Assembly: GCA_963969395.1 (NCBI GenBank)
Contig: OZ017795.1
Location: 42,451,063 to 42,515,062 of the forward strand
Length of the DNA stretch: 64,000 nucleotides
From: Pseudoscleropodium purum
Taxonomy: Eukaryota > Streptophyta > Bryopsida > Hypnales > Brachytheciaceae
Reading direction: 5' to 3'
Shown: positions 9,794 through 20,925 of the stretch, piece by piece
Numbering within the stretch: the stretch's first letter is position 1
Layout: every line of letters begins with the position of its first letter
Translations under genes and position numbers: made by a program
The notes under the pieces: generated by a model
Seen by the model: the letters and a program-made list of their open reading frames with translations, nothing else
Database searches by the model: none
What the model was told of the DNA's origin: nothing

Positions 9794-12700
9794 TCATTGT
9801 CGATGTCCGCTTGGTAGTGGGACAACACGACTGAAAGGGACATTCCTTGTCGGCAGGCCAACTTGACCATCTTCTTCGTCACCATCAAATTCCAGTGAAT
9901 AACTGCACCCCAGAAGATTATCGAAGCCATTCAGAATTTCCAAGAGAAAAACAACGATTAAGAAGAATCACTACCTGACATTAAAATAGCAGATCGAAAG
10001 GCATTAAAGGCTTGAAAACACTGTAATGAACGTGAGAGAGCTAGCTTAGTACAAAGCATTTAAAAATTAAAAAAGTTTTAGGTGATCATGCACATGCACA
10101 TGTTTGTTAATGCATGAGGTATTATCAGTCACAAATCGGTCAAATATCAAAGGAAAGATTCCTTCTAGAAAACGAGAAATACAGGCTAAAATATTTAATT
10201 TAAATGGACGAATGAAATTTCTTGACCAGAAAGCTATGACTGAAATAACAAAGATGGTAAAATAGGGTATTCAGGAGAATGCAGAGACTTACTCATCGCT
10301 TCGTTTCTGCCCACCCAACGCAGCCACATCCAAACAGCATTGCAGAGAGTGAGATAAGAAAATTCAATTTAGTTACAAAAGGTACTATCAAGCTGTTCTT
10401 TGCATTCAATGTAATCAATATCGATGCAGTGAACGTCTAGTAAAAAAATTCACAAGTTACGCTCTCTTCGTTCAAAGGAAAGGGCATCGTACTTGTGAGA
10501 AGACTAATAGACTCAAACATGGAGCCCAAGCAGGATAACCCCTTTACACTCTGTTTTAAACAACTACATCTTGAACTGAGATACACAACACTATGAGTGA
10601 CTCAAAACATAATAGAAATCTGGATTTTGAGTTGCGTGAATCCACCATAGCTAACTTAAGTTAGCGGGAGGCAACTGGGCTGGATTGACTGGAGCAACAG
10701 ACTGCCATATGGACACTCCAGAGTTGGACTGATCTCACCCGGGTCTCAACCAAATCAGAGACTCAGAGGCAAAATGAGAATGAAGGACATTGAACTGGTA
10801 TCTTAAATGAATCACTATCCAAAATTTTCCTGTAGGAATATCTCATACCAGTACAGCACTGGATGGAACAAACAGTTTGAAAAGGAAAAAGCCTTGTGTA
10901 CAAATAAGATGTTTGGGATCTACAATGTCAATAGCACTTGGGGTAAAAAAATTTACTCATGGCGCAAATCCTCTCAAAGCTGTCGATAAGACTTTTACCT
11001 TGCGCTGAGGTGCTACAACCGATGCCTTGTACAATGCAGTTGTGCCAGGGTAAACAGCTAACACTGAAGACCCAATAGGGAATTCTGGTGCATTTGACAC
11101 GTCCGATCCCTTCGTAAAAGGAATGATACATGAAGGGTGTAGCTTGTACTTCCTGATTATGCCACACAATTAAAGTCAATCAAAACTGCTTGGAATGACT
11201 GCTAATGTGAGGTACATGAAAAGAGCGCATATATCTTGCGTATCTGGCATTCATAAACTGCGGGGAGTTCGATCACTTGCTCCTGAAATAAAATAGAATC
11301 TCTGCCACTACTCATCTAACAAGTATTAGGATACACTCTGGAATACGCAAAAACTACGAGTGCGAAAACACAGATGACAGGCAATAAAATTCCAAGTGTA
11401 TAACGTTGGTTTTTTCAGGCCCCGCAGCAACCATCCCTGACATACAACCCGATGAAGCAGAAAGAAAGCACAGTTCAGTTAACCCCTAAACGACCGAGGG
11501 GCGTTTTTTGGGCTTTTCACAATTTGGGCAGGCAATTGCGATCTCAATCTCTCAATCCTAAGGTTGGAATTTTGCACTTGATGCACACAAGGATTGCCTT
11601 GAATGCAAGACAAATTTCACAAAATTTGGATTCATAGTTACAAAGTTATGTCCAATTTAGTCTTTATATTCTCAACCCAAGCACATGGGGCAACAAGAAA
11701 ACCTTTTTGTATTTGAGTGTTTTATTCTAGAATTTTTTCTCATGGATTCCCAACTAAATTTCAAAGAAACCTGTCCACTTGAAAAGGTTGTGAGATTCAT
11801 TTTGCTAGAAATTTTTTGAAAGATGAACTATGCAAGTGCAAAGTCATGGAAAAAAACATTTTCTCAAAGTTTTAGCATAAATATCTTAAAATCACTGAGT
11901 TTTTTCACTTTGAAATTTTGACACAATATACTTGTACGAGTTAGCTATATGATTTTACAGTTGGATTAGAATTTTTTTTTTAATAAATATTTTTTAAGCT
12001 GCCCGAGTTGAGATTAAAAAACACATTTCACCTCGTAATTCTTTAACTACTTATTCAAATTGGGCAAAAATTAGTGCATTAAAAAGCTAGTGACATGACT
12101 CACTTTCCACTATTCGAAATTTTTATTTTTTGAATTTACAATGGCCTGCCCAAAAAATGCAAAGCTCAATGTGGACTTCTCAGCAATTCAGGGATTAAGA
12201 GGAGGCACCTTGTTCCATTTCCTTCGTCGTCCGGCTCTTCGTCAATCACTTCATATCTGCCAAACGGTACAGTACGTCATTCTTTGGTAGAGTTTATTAA
12301 TATCTCACTGAACTTCCAAATCATTGCAAGAAACCGTGCTAACTCACTAATAGAGAATCCCGAGGTATTCTAAAACCGTAGCAGCGTTAAGTGCTACCAA
12401 TTGTAACGCGACTCAAGGCAGTTCCAAAGTAAACCTTGCAAATTGTAAACCTTACAAAGAATTCTAAAATACTTCTGGATGGTGGTTTTCTTTTAGTGAC
12501 TACAACTACATCCTTTACAACTAGACCCCATGTATGATCATTGCACATTACGTTGAATCATGACTATGCACGCAGCTGTTATCCTGACAACTGAGGGAAA
12601 CAAGAGAAGTTCAACTTACTTGTTTAAACTAGGGTCATATCGAGTCACTTTCACCACAATCCATTCATGATTGTCTGCTTCGTCATTTGAGATGCGAGCT

Positions 12701-14250
12701 GCTACCTGCAATGAATAACACTACCTATTACGATGAGGAAGCTTTGGTTTCTCTAACATCAGCAAAGCCCAAAGAGGAAAAACACCCTAGACCCTTGGCC
12801 ACAGTATTTTTTCAATTTCAAACACCTCATTAAATCTACTTGACGACTGCATTCTACCGACACCACGTTTTCGTTGAAAGCAGTGAAATTCCATCAGAAT
12901 CGACAAAGTAGTCACATAACACTTCAGAATAGTATACACCTTCAAATCATTTCCACTGTAGAAAAAAAAATCTGGACCACAAAATAATTAAGAAACAGAC
13001 CACTTTTGAAGCAATGAATCCCATTTCCAGACCCGCTAACACTGTCAGATGAACCCACTTGCAAACATGCCAAGACTGGAAATACATGATTCTAATGTGG
13101 GTCACACCCGCCTCTGCAAGCTCAAGATTGTGCACATAAAGAATCAGGATTCCTGTTCTTGTCTCCCTGTTCATGTCTCCCTGTTCATTGATGCCAAGGG
13201 TATTCAGGCAGTTCCTCAAAAATGTTATGAATTGCATCATTTGAGAACGTGAAGGGCCGAGTCGGCACAAAAAAGAAGAGCCAAACCTGGTCTCCAGATG
13301 ATACTAAATTGCCCAGGTTTGTGCTTCGCTGAGTGGGGGAAGACAGTCGCGCTGAATCATCTACCCTAGCTCGCTTTCGCTTCTTGTCATTGGGATCTGC
13401 TTGTAACATGAAGCCGCCAGTGGTCAATATCAAAATCATCCTTGTAAAGGACAATACCAATAGACTCCAAAGTCCAAACACAAGATAAGTCTAGTATTAC
13501 TTCCAATTGAAGAAATTGACTCATCCTTACCACGATCTCTAACTCCAATACCACAAAGAGAAGATATACCTGGTTTTTTGCGATTGGAAGGCGCTTGGAC
13601 AGGTATTAGACCGGCCAAATGATCAATGCAATTATTCGAAACACTGCCACATTTTCACCACATTGATTAAGCCTCCAGTCATTAAAAGACTGGTTCATGT
13701 GTAATTTAATTTGCATTACGAGATGGAAACAGAAAAATAGAGGTAAAGAAAAAGACCCCCCGAAAAGCCAAATCGCCCCCACCTGGCTTCCTCCTCCGCC
13801 AAGCTCTTCGCCTTGTTATACCAAAACCGCAACTTCATAATAGAGTCGTCTTTCATATTATCCGCATACTCAGGAGCTGAGAAACCCCACCCAGTTGTAT
13901 CCACACTCCCAAAATTGTAAACCCAAGAAAAATGTACATCCACACATACATACCTACCTACCTACATAAGTAAATGAATAAACAAAAAAATCTCCCAGCT
14001 CCGAAACATGTGCACATCGAGGGTTTCGAAGCCCCCAACACCCAATTGGAACTTCCCCGACCCTGAACAAGTGACGAGCACGGTTGAAAATGAAAAGGCA
14101 TGAAATGAAAAGGCAGGATCGGAGTCCATCGCAGGACGTACAGGCCTGGAGCTTGGCATGGTAAGCGTTAATTTTGCGTATCCACTGCTCCTGCTCCTTG
14201 CGCAAGCGGTCGAGCTCCTTCAAGGCCGCATTGGCCAGGTCGAACGCCAT
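9794..14250 (-). CDS. SGF29: SAGA-associated factor 29 (tandem Tudor), 265 aa
   Basis: Nine minus-strand coding exons keep one frame: 14142-14250, 13783-13876, 13570-13643, 13287-13396, 12620-12705, 12209-12256, 10999-11152, 10293-10306 and 9794-9902 (798 bases). The product matches plant SGF29 in length (about 270 aa), in the N-terminal KELDRLRKEQE helix and in the C-terminus SGHRQ. Residues 1-90 are helical and bind the rest of the HAT module in known homologues. Residues 97-101 (KRKRA) are basic. Residues 130-265 form the tandem Tudor domain that reads H3K4 methylation in SAGA. Y208, Y215 and F235 align with the human aromatic cage Y238, Y245 and F264, and acidic DEEPDD lies near 165. Exon 8 is only 14 nt. 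Exon 4 has a tandem acceptor (AAGCAG), allowing one extra Ala. The ATG at 14250 is the first that fits the family. Confidence 0.93.
10650..10665. repeat. Perfect 16-bp palindrome in SGF29 intron 7
   Basis: GCTAACTTAAGTTAGC is its own reverse complement. No function is evident. Confidence 0.6.
11479..12198. mobile_element. TTAA-bounded insert in SGF29 intron 6, 720 bp
   Basis: The left end is TTAA then CCCCTAAACGACCGAGG. The right end on the minus strand is TTAA then TCCCTGAATTGCTGAG. Both are framed by TTAA, with only moderate terminal symmetry. TTTTTTGGGC occurs just inside both ends in inverted orientation, followed by GGGCAGGC nearby. The interior is AT-rich and non-coding, unlike the rest of the intron. 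The insert fills most of the 1056-base intron between exons 6 and 7. It may belong to the same family as 456-1092, but interior similarity is not obvious. Confidence 0.45.
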
Positions 14251-14690
14251 GGCCGCGCGTTCCTTCCTGTGGTTGGCCGCGATCAGTCCCCAGTTACTGG
14301 CAAAAGGAGGTGCACCATGATCGACTCCACAGCCAGCAGCGGTGCGGTCAAGTCGTCCACGACGTGTGTGTAGGGGATCGGAAGCTAAGCGAAGTGAAGT
14401 TCCCTTAACTTAATAAGTCGGGCTGGCGATTCAAAAGCTCCCTTGGCGTCGGTGGCTTGCTCGGTCGAGCGCACGGCGTGCTGGTGGGAACATCCTGGCT
14501 GCCACTGCTGCGGCAGCTGTGTGCCGCTGCGTGCCGCTGAACTGAATTTTGACGGAGGGACGAAGGAAGGAAGCTACTCAACTGAATCACTACTTACGGA
14601 CGGAGTGCTTGACTGCTGCTGCCGCAGATGCCGCTCCCGGCGCCGGAAAATGCGCGCACCGGCGAGTGGACGGAAGGGAGTCGATCGGCC

Positions 14691-14922
14691 TGCCCTGCCC
14701 TTTCCTTTCCCTGCCCTGTCTCGCTGCCCTCTCGCTGCCCTTCCTTTCTCTTCCTTTCTTTTCGGGCTTTCCCTTCTTTTTCCTGCCCTGCCCTTCCTTT
14801 CCTTCCTTTCCCTGCCCTTCCTCACTGCTTTTCGTTGCCCTTCGTTGCCCTTCCCTTCCTTGCCCTATCACTCCCTTCCTTGCCCTTCCCTTGCCATGTT
14901 CTTCTCTCCCCATTCTTGTCTC
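14691..14922. repeat. Long polypyrimidine tract (CCCTTCCTTTCC-type)
   Basis: Over 230 bases the plus strand is almost purely C and T, built from imperfect units such as CTGCCCTTCC and CCTTTCC. It begins about 440 bases upstream of the SGF29 ATG, where the coding strand is therefore GGAAAGG-rich. Mirror-like homopyrimidine DNA can form triplex structures and GA-rich stretches act in some plant promoters; both are inference here. The long frames seen in every phase (up to 218 codons) are artefacts of this composition. Confidence 0.8.
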
Positions 14923-15101
14923 TTAGTGACATTTACTTCTTCCAAACCCTTCAAAAGTGCCTCTAAGGCAAACCCATCTTTGAGCAGTCCCTATTGCCGC
15001 ACCCTACAAGAAGGCCCTTTCAGTGTAAAGAGCAAAGTTTTAAATCACATGATCTACCATGTTTGGGGCTCCAACAATTGGATTCATGGCAAGTGTTGAA
15101 G

Positions 15102-15582
15102 ATAAGGTAAAACAACCCATTACGGATAGAATGGGGAATTTGCCCTCATGTCATTACTAATTTTTTTTAAACTTCTTTCACATAAAGACAAGTGATAGAA
15201 ATGGCAAGAGCAATTGAAATTAAGCTTTTTCAACAAAGTTTGAATTTTTTATGAATTTTTGAAATGTTCAACCCATCATGACCTAAAAGAGTCTCTAGAC
15301 TATTCTAAAACCAACAAAAATTGTATCCATAACGGTCATCTTAGTCAACTAAAAGAATCACAATATTTTCTGATATGGAAGTTCTAAAATGGTCACTTCC
15401 TATAATGAATTAACACTAATACAAAAGCTAGAAGTTCCTATTATGGTCACTAATCACTCCATTTCGGTTAGCTAAAACATTGATTGTAGCCCAAATCTCA
15501 TTCAGTAGAAAAATCCCATAATGGGGTCATTCCTAGGTGTCTAAATGGGTTTTTTGTCCGTAATGGGTTGATTTACCTTATA
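15102..15582. mobile_element. TIR element with TA flanks, about 480 bp
   Basis: The left end reads ATAAGGTAAAACAACCCATT and continues ACGGATA. The right end on the minus strand reads ATAAGGTAAATCAACCCATT and continues ACGGACA. The 26-base ends differ at two positions. If TA is the target, the element proper starts AGGTAAA. The interior is AT-rich, contains recurring ATGGTCAC-like motifs and has no coding potential. This is a non-autonomous DNA transposon (MITE), most simply Tc1/mariner-like by its TA flanks. Confidence 0.8.
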
Positions 15583-16975
15583 TTAGTGATTGTCTTCCAT
15601 GTTATGCAATGGATGCATATGGAAATTCGTTTATGTTCACAACTATCAATCAAGAGTCAATAAAGGCTCTACCATATTACTGGTCTATAGCTAGTTATAG
15701 AAATCTGTAAGTCTTCACTTTGCTTTTGAATATCAAGTTTTTCATTTTGTTTTTTTTCAATTTTTTGATGTCTTTGGATTGGGCACAATAAGGCTAACTT
15801 GGTGAACATTTCCTCTAATTCTCTAGAATCCTTAATGCACCCAATTCAATTAAATAGACAAGTATAGGTTTACCCACTTTATAACATTTTACTTCTAGTG
15901 ACTTCAAAAGTCACACACTCATAGCATTAGGTTCCATTGGTAGTCATGGAGTTGCCATTCTTCATGACTCCCATTACTTAACTTCCATAAAACACAAGGT
16001 TTACTTGATGTCATAGGACAAACTTCTATTAATCAATGTCCAAGCATTTGATCGTGACACTACTCATCATTCGTGCTAACCACCCTTTTAACGGTACCAA
16101 ACTACCTATTAGGCCTAAACAACCTCACTTTTGAACTCATCTTAAGACTCACTAGTTGAGATTCAATGTCACTACCTAGTATGGAGTACAACCTTGTTCA
16201 GTTGGTGTCAAGGGATACCCAAAAGTCTCCCATGGTGTCATGTAAGCAACAATAAGGTTGCATCACCAACCTCACTATTTGTAGTTATTTTGGCTCACTA
16301 CAATAATACCATTTAAAAAAGAGGAAGGAGACCACCTTTTCTTGTAGTACTCTTTGAGGGATTTAGTAGAACCCCTACTCCTATAAATTACTAGAACATC
16401 CAAAACATACTTCCTCAAGAGGAAATAATAGATTACTGTAGAATTAAATTTGAGCTCTAAAGGACCATTGATCTTTCCATCTAGATAATGTTATCTAGAA
16501 ATCTATGTCCTTTGTTTTCCTAAAACTTCTAACTAATAGCAAAGTTTTTTATGAGCCTTACTATTCTAAAATTTTTGTCTTCTTAGATTTTTAAAGATAC
16601 AAGGTGTGCCCTATTTCAATAGGGGATTCCTCTTGCACCTCCTAGTTCCACATTTTACACTTTGGATTCATGGCCAAGACACTACCAACTTTGAAAAATC
16701 ATATTTTTTAATTCACAGCTTGAATCTTCACATTTTTAGCCCCATAGATGAATGATCTTATCAACTTTTCAAACATATATAGCACACCATCTACTTCATC
16801 TTGACTATTGAAGCGCTACAACACCATGGCTACTCCCAACTCTATATTTCTCTCACATATATAGTCTTTTGGAAGACTTGGAAAGTCATCCCAAAATCTC
16901 CATCAAAATGTCCATTGCTCACCAAGATTGCAAGAAGGAACTTCGTGGTGTGCAAGGTTTGTAACACCTAACATG
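15583..16975. other. Intergenic DNA, no gene seen
   Basis: The composition is moderately AT-rich and somewhat less biased than its surroundings. There is no sustained open frame. It may be decayed repeat sequence. Confidence 0.5.
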
Positions 16976-17145
16976 CCCTTACCTTCTTTTCCCTACCCTT
17001 TCTTTAATTTTTTTGTCTTTCCTTTCCCTATCCATCTTTCCCTACCTTTTTCTTCTTTTCTTTTCCCTTCTTTGTGTTTTCTTAACCTATACTCAGATTG
17101 GCTTCCTTCTCTTCTATTTTTGCCTTGTGTTAGTCTCTTTTTTTA
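16976..17145. repeat. Second polypyrimidine tract
   Basis: The plus strand is mostly T and C with CTTTCCC and CTTTTCC motifs, similar in style to the tract at 14691-14922 but more T-rich. No gene start is adjacent. Confidence 0.6.
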
Positions 17146-18931
17146 GAGTTATGCTTGCATAGTAGCTAAGGTTCTTTACTAGTTCCTAAAGGGTGGAGTC
17201 TATTGATGTGTATAGTCAAATTTCAAAGTCCCTTGCTATGTATTCTTCATTTCTTTGTTATTTGTGAGTAAAATTTTGTAATTTTATTTTTAAAGATGAA
17301 ATTACATGTACAATATTTTCTTAATTTAAAAAATATTAAGAATTTCTTAAATTACAATATATGCCCTAAGTTTTTGAAGAAAAAATGAAGAAAATTCATA
17401 TGAAATAAAAATTATGTTAAAAAAATCTAAACTTTTTAAAATAGAAGTACATTATAGTGTAGAACAATATAGTATAGAAAAAAAAATTGTATTTTTTTAG
17501 ATTTAGAAACTTGGTTATTGATACCCAACTTCAAACTTCACTAAAATGCTTATTTTAAAGAATTTTTTCAAAACTTCCAACTTTTAAAGAGCAAGAAACT
17601 ATACTTCAAAAGTATTTATTTGACCAAGGTTGGTATAAAGGAAGTATATCCATTACAGTCTTTGAATGAGTAAGGGGGATGAGCATTATCTCACTTAAAT
17701 GCAATACAAAAAAGATTTTGGAGAATATTGAATGAAATATTTATTTCTTCATTTTCAATGGTTAAAATTGTTGATTTGCTACATGTTTTAAAGACAATGT
17801 TACTCTTATTTAGATGAATGTACATTGCTTGAGATGAATAATTCAAATTTCATGTACATTTTGCATATTTCATCCATCAATGTAGATGTAAACAAATGCA
17901 TCATTCTAATGAAGGTCACTTTAATTTCTACATTATCTAGAATAAATAAAAAAACATCCTTGTCTTCAATTCAATTGCATTCCTATCTACACTAGTCCAA
18001 TAGTCAAGCATTAAAATGTTAAACAACTATAGATAGGGGCACAATTGAATTCAAGGTCAGTAATGAATATGGTATCTTATCTTATTTTATTTTAATGCTA
18101 AATTTGTAATGCCAAATAAGGACTCTAGTAGATAAATTAATTCAATTAGGTTGCACTTGAATTGGAATAGTACACAACCTATTTTATCATTTGGATCAAT
18201 TTGGATGAGATGAAATGTAGATGGATGGGGGGTCTAACTAGTATAAACATATGAATGTCATTTGGATGAATGGATGAAAGTAAATAAAAAGTAGATGACA
18301 AATAACAAATAGATGAAAGTTGAATGACAATCTATCCGCTATTTTAAAAATGTGATGATTCATATGATAATTATTCTTTTAAAATATTTTAAACCACTAT
18401 ATTAGTGCATGTTATAAATTTGCAAAATTCCAAATTTTGTGAGGTTTTATTTCCAAAGTGCTAGACATGCTATGGGAGCATGAAAACTCAAACTGGATAA
18501 ATTAGTCTAGAATAAGGTTAAATAGACTTCTAAATTTTATTTTTTTCATAATCCTAGAGATTTTCACTATACTACGGCTACGATAGAAATAGTCAGTTTC
18601 CGGTTTGCTAAAACCATTAGTAATGTTGTGGAAACAAATCCGATACAGATTTGGGATCTGAAAAAGTACGAGATTCCTAAAACCTATATTTTAGACTTTC
18701 GGTCTAAAAAACTAGGAGACCATTAGGGGAACGGTCTTCTACTCATTCTCCACCGGGAACTGTCAACCATGCACTAGGTACTTAAATCCACCGCCACTTC
18801 TCTTTCTCTCCCTTTCTGCTTACTGAACTTTGTGAACGTATAGCTGAGAGAAAAAGTGGTGAGTTAGCGACTGAGATAGGAAGAGGATGGAAAGATCAAT
18901 ACTAGATTAGGTTATTAGTTGGTGGTGATTC
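17146..18931. other. AT-rich spacer, then start of a retroelement remnant
   Basis: Bases 17146-18540 are strongly AT-rich with no gene. From about 18541 composition changes and CCGGA-type motifs appear, marking the edge of the retroelement remnant. TTTTAGAC and GTCTAAAA form a short hairpin around 18689-18709. Confidence 0.4.
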
Positions 18932-20925
18932 ATGGCAGCGACTACCAATCCGGCTGCACAAAAGTGTGGAGTTGTAGCTCAGATGGTTTGTTCGGTTATC
19001 CCTTCCGATCCAGCTCACTGAGTGTAGTTAGAGGAGGACCTCATGTGTATCAGGTGTGTCGGATTGTTAGATAGGCCGTGGAGCATGAAGAATGAAGAGA
19101 TGATTTAAGAACTCATTTACGGGGTTCCGAATCAATAGGAGTTGAAGTGAGAGGTCAACCTGTAGCTTGGATAAAAGACATCTGGGCGGATGTCTATTTG
19201 TTTAAAAAAAATGGACTTGAACTAGTCGAAAGAGTGAATAAGTATGTAGCTAGAAAGTCAAGCCCACTCAAAAGAGGGTTTTGCCATTAGTGACTATAAG
19301 AACGAGAGGCATAGACAGGTACTGAACTTTCTAATTTTGATCTTATATTTGAAAAAGCCTACCCAAGTTATGGTCATGGTGGCTAACACCATTTTCGAGG
19401 CTTTTGAAGACCGGATTGTCCATTGGGAGAGAGTGATTTAAGGAGTAGTAGGCAAACTGGTAGAGCATATGGGCTGGGCGAAATACAACCCTATCACCCC
19501 ATATCTGTTCCATCTCTATTACCACAAGGAGGTCTTGAGTGCAGAGGAGACGATTCAGTACAGTACCGGAATCAAGATCTTGAAGTATGGCCTCATAGAT
19601 GAGTTGGAGAAGGAGAAAAAGGAATCCGAAGAAGAAGAGCACCTAGAAGAAGAAGAAGAAGTAGTAGATCGGAGACGAAGGAAGTCCACAGATCCGACTG
19701 TACAGGGAAAGGTGCTAACACCGAATTGAGAGGAATTGATTCTAAATCTGGAACATCCCCAAGAGTTGGAGTTCTTTGAAGCCAAAATCCAATGGATGTA
19801 GTAGGCCAAACAGATGTATGGCGATCTGAAGGATCACATGCTTCTTATCGCGGGCGAACTCAAGGTGGAGTTGGACCAAATTTTGGAGGAGATTTGGAAA
19901 TGTTTGAATTTGGAAGAGTTCTGACAGAAGGAGGAACAAATTTGGAAGTTGGAGGAAGAAAATGATAGCCTCAAGTTCCAACTCGAGTGGACGAAGGGAG
20001 AGTTGAACGCGGCGAGATGGGAGGAGATAAAGGTTCTTTGACTCGTCCACAATCTCAAGGAACTTGTCATGGTTTTGGAGCATACAGTGATCCAAGCTGA
20101 CTTCTACACCGCATGGTTGGAGAAGGAAGGGCACATGATTGGATCAAGGATGGTAAAAATCCTAGTCGACTTCGAAGCCCAGATGGGGATTGTTTTGAAG
20201 GATGTGCGCAAGTTGCTGAAGTACTTGGATCTGGAATGGGCTATCGATTTAGAAGGGTTTCCGGAAGTCCCTAGGAGCATATTCCGGGATACTCTGGTTT
20301 GATAAACTCCGATCCGGCAGGCTTTTAATGGTCCAATTTAGCCACAATTGGAGGGACTAAAGTCTATTCTCATTCCAATTGTGGGTCCATCATGTAGTCA
20401 AACACAGACTCCATTAAGACTAGTAGTACCGAAGCCGAAGGGGCAAGTGAGAAGTTCGTTCCAACAAAGCAAAGAGTTTCCATCCAAAGTCTCCCACCAC
20501 CTAGGAAAGTCATGGTCGAAAAGTTCATGATATCTGGGTTGGCTGTTCGTGGCAACCTTGATGCATGGATTGGAGTAATGATAAATCCGGCTCGGTCTCA
20601 TCTACAAGATTTCTCTCATATGCAGTAGTCAACACCAAAGCGAGATCGTGCTGAGATTGAATTGAGTGAGTCACTGCAAGCTAAGAATCCGGAGATTCAA
20701 GAGATTGAGGAGTCGAAAGAGGAGGTGTTGAAGTCCGGATCCGAAGAAGAGACGGAATCTGAAGACTCACCTCCAAAGATTTCACATAAGCCTCAAACTT
20801 GATCATCAACAAAGAGTACATCGGTGAAGGCATTGGTGAAGACTCCGGACAGTCAAAGTGGGAACAGCTCGACGAAGGTACGAAGGGGTAGATAGAGAGT
20901 AGATAATTAAGTAGGATTTTCATTC
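18932..20925 (+). pseudogene. Decayed gag-like retroelement ORF
   Basis: Starting at the ATG at 18932 a protein-like reading runs for nearly 2 kb. It is broken by in-frame stops but has few frame changes: a segment near 19040-19260 also reads well in another phase, and the tail from about 20635 is shifted. Segments are clearly protein-like: GWAKYNPITPYLFHLYYHKE near 19472, then a Glu-rich run (EEEEHLEEEEE), an Arg-rich patch, long coiled-coil-like helices and an acidic Ser/Glu tail near 20700. Many stops fall where a single C-to-T or G-to-A change would restore Gln, Arg or Trp. A mostly helical, charged protein without enzymatic motifs fits a gag or coat protein of an LTR-type element. No protease, integrase or reverse transcriptase accompanies it, and I do not recognise the exact family. 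Confidence 0.5.

Noticed and set aside
14443..15099. 218-codon frame rich in Ser, Phe, Pro and Leu
   Set aside because: It is an artefact of the polypyrimidine tract, which is open in several phases on both strands.
18971..19012. tRNA-Ala-like D-arm (GTAGCTCAGATGGTT) suggesting a tRNA or SINE
   Set aside because: There is no matching T-arm, anticodon stem or acceptor stem, and the segment lies inside the gag-like reading frame, where it encodes VVAQMV.
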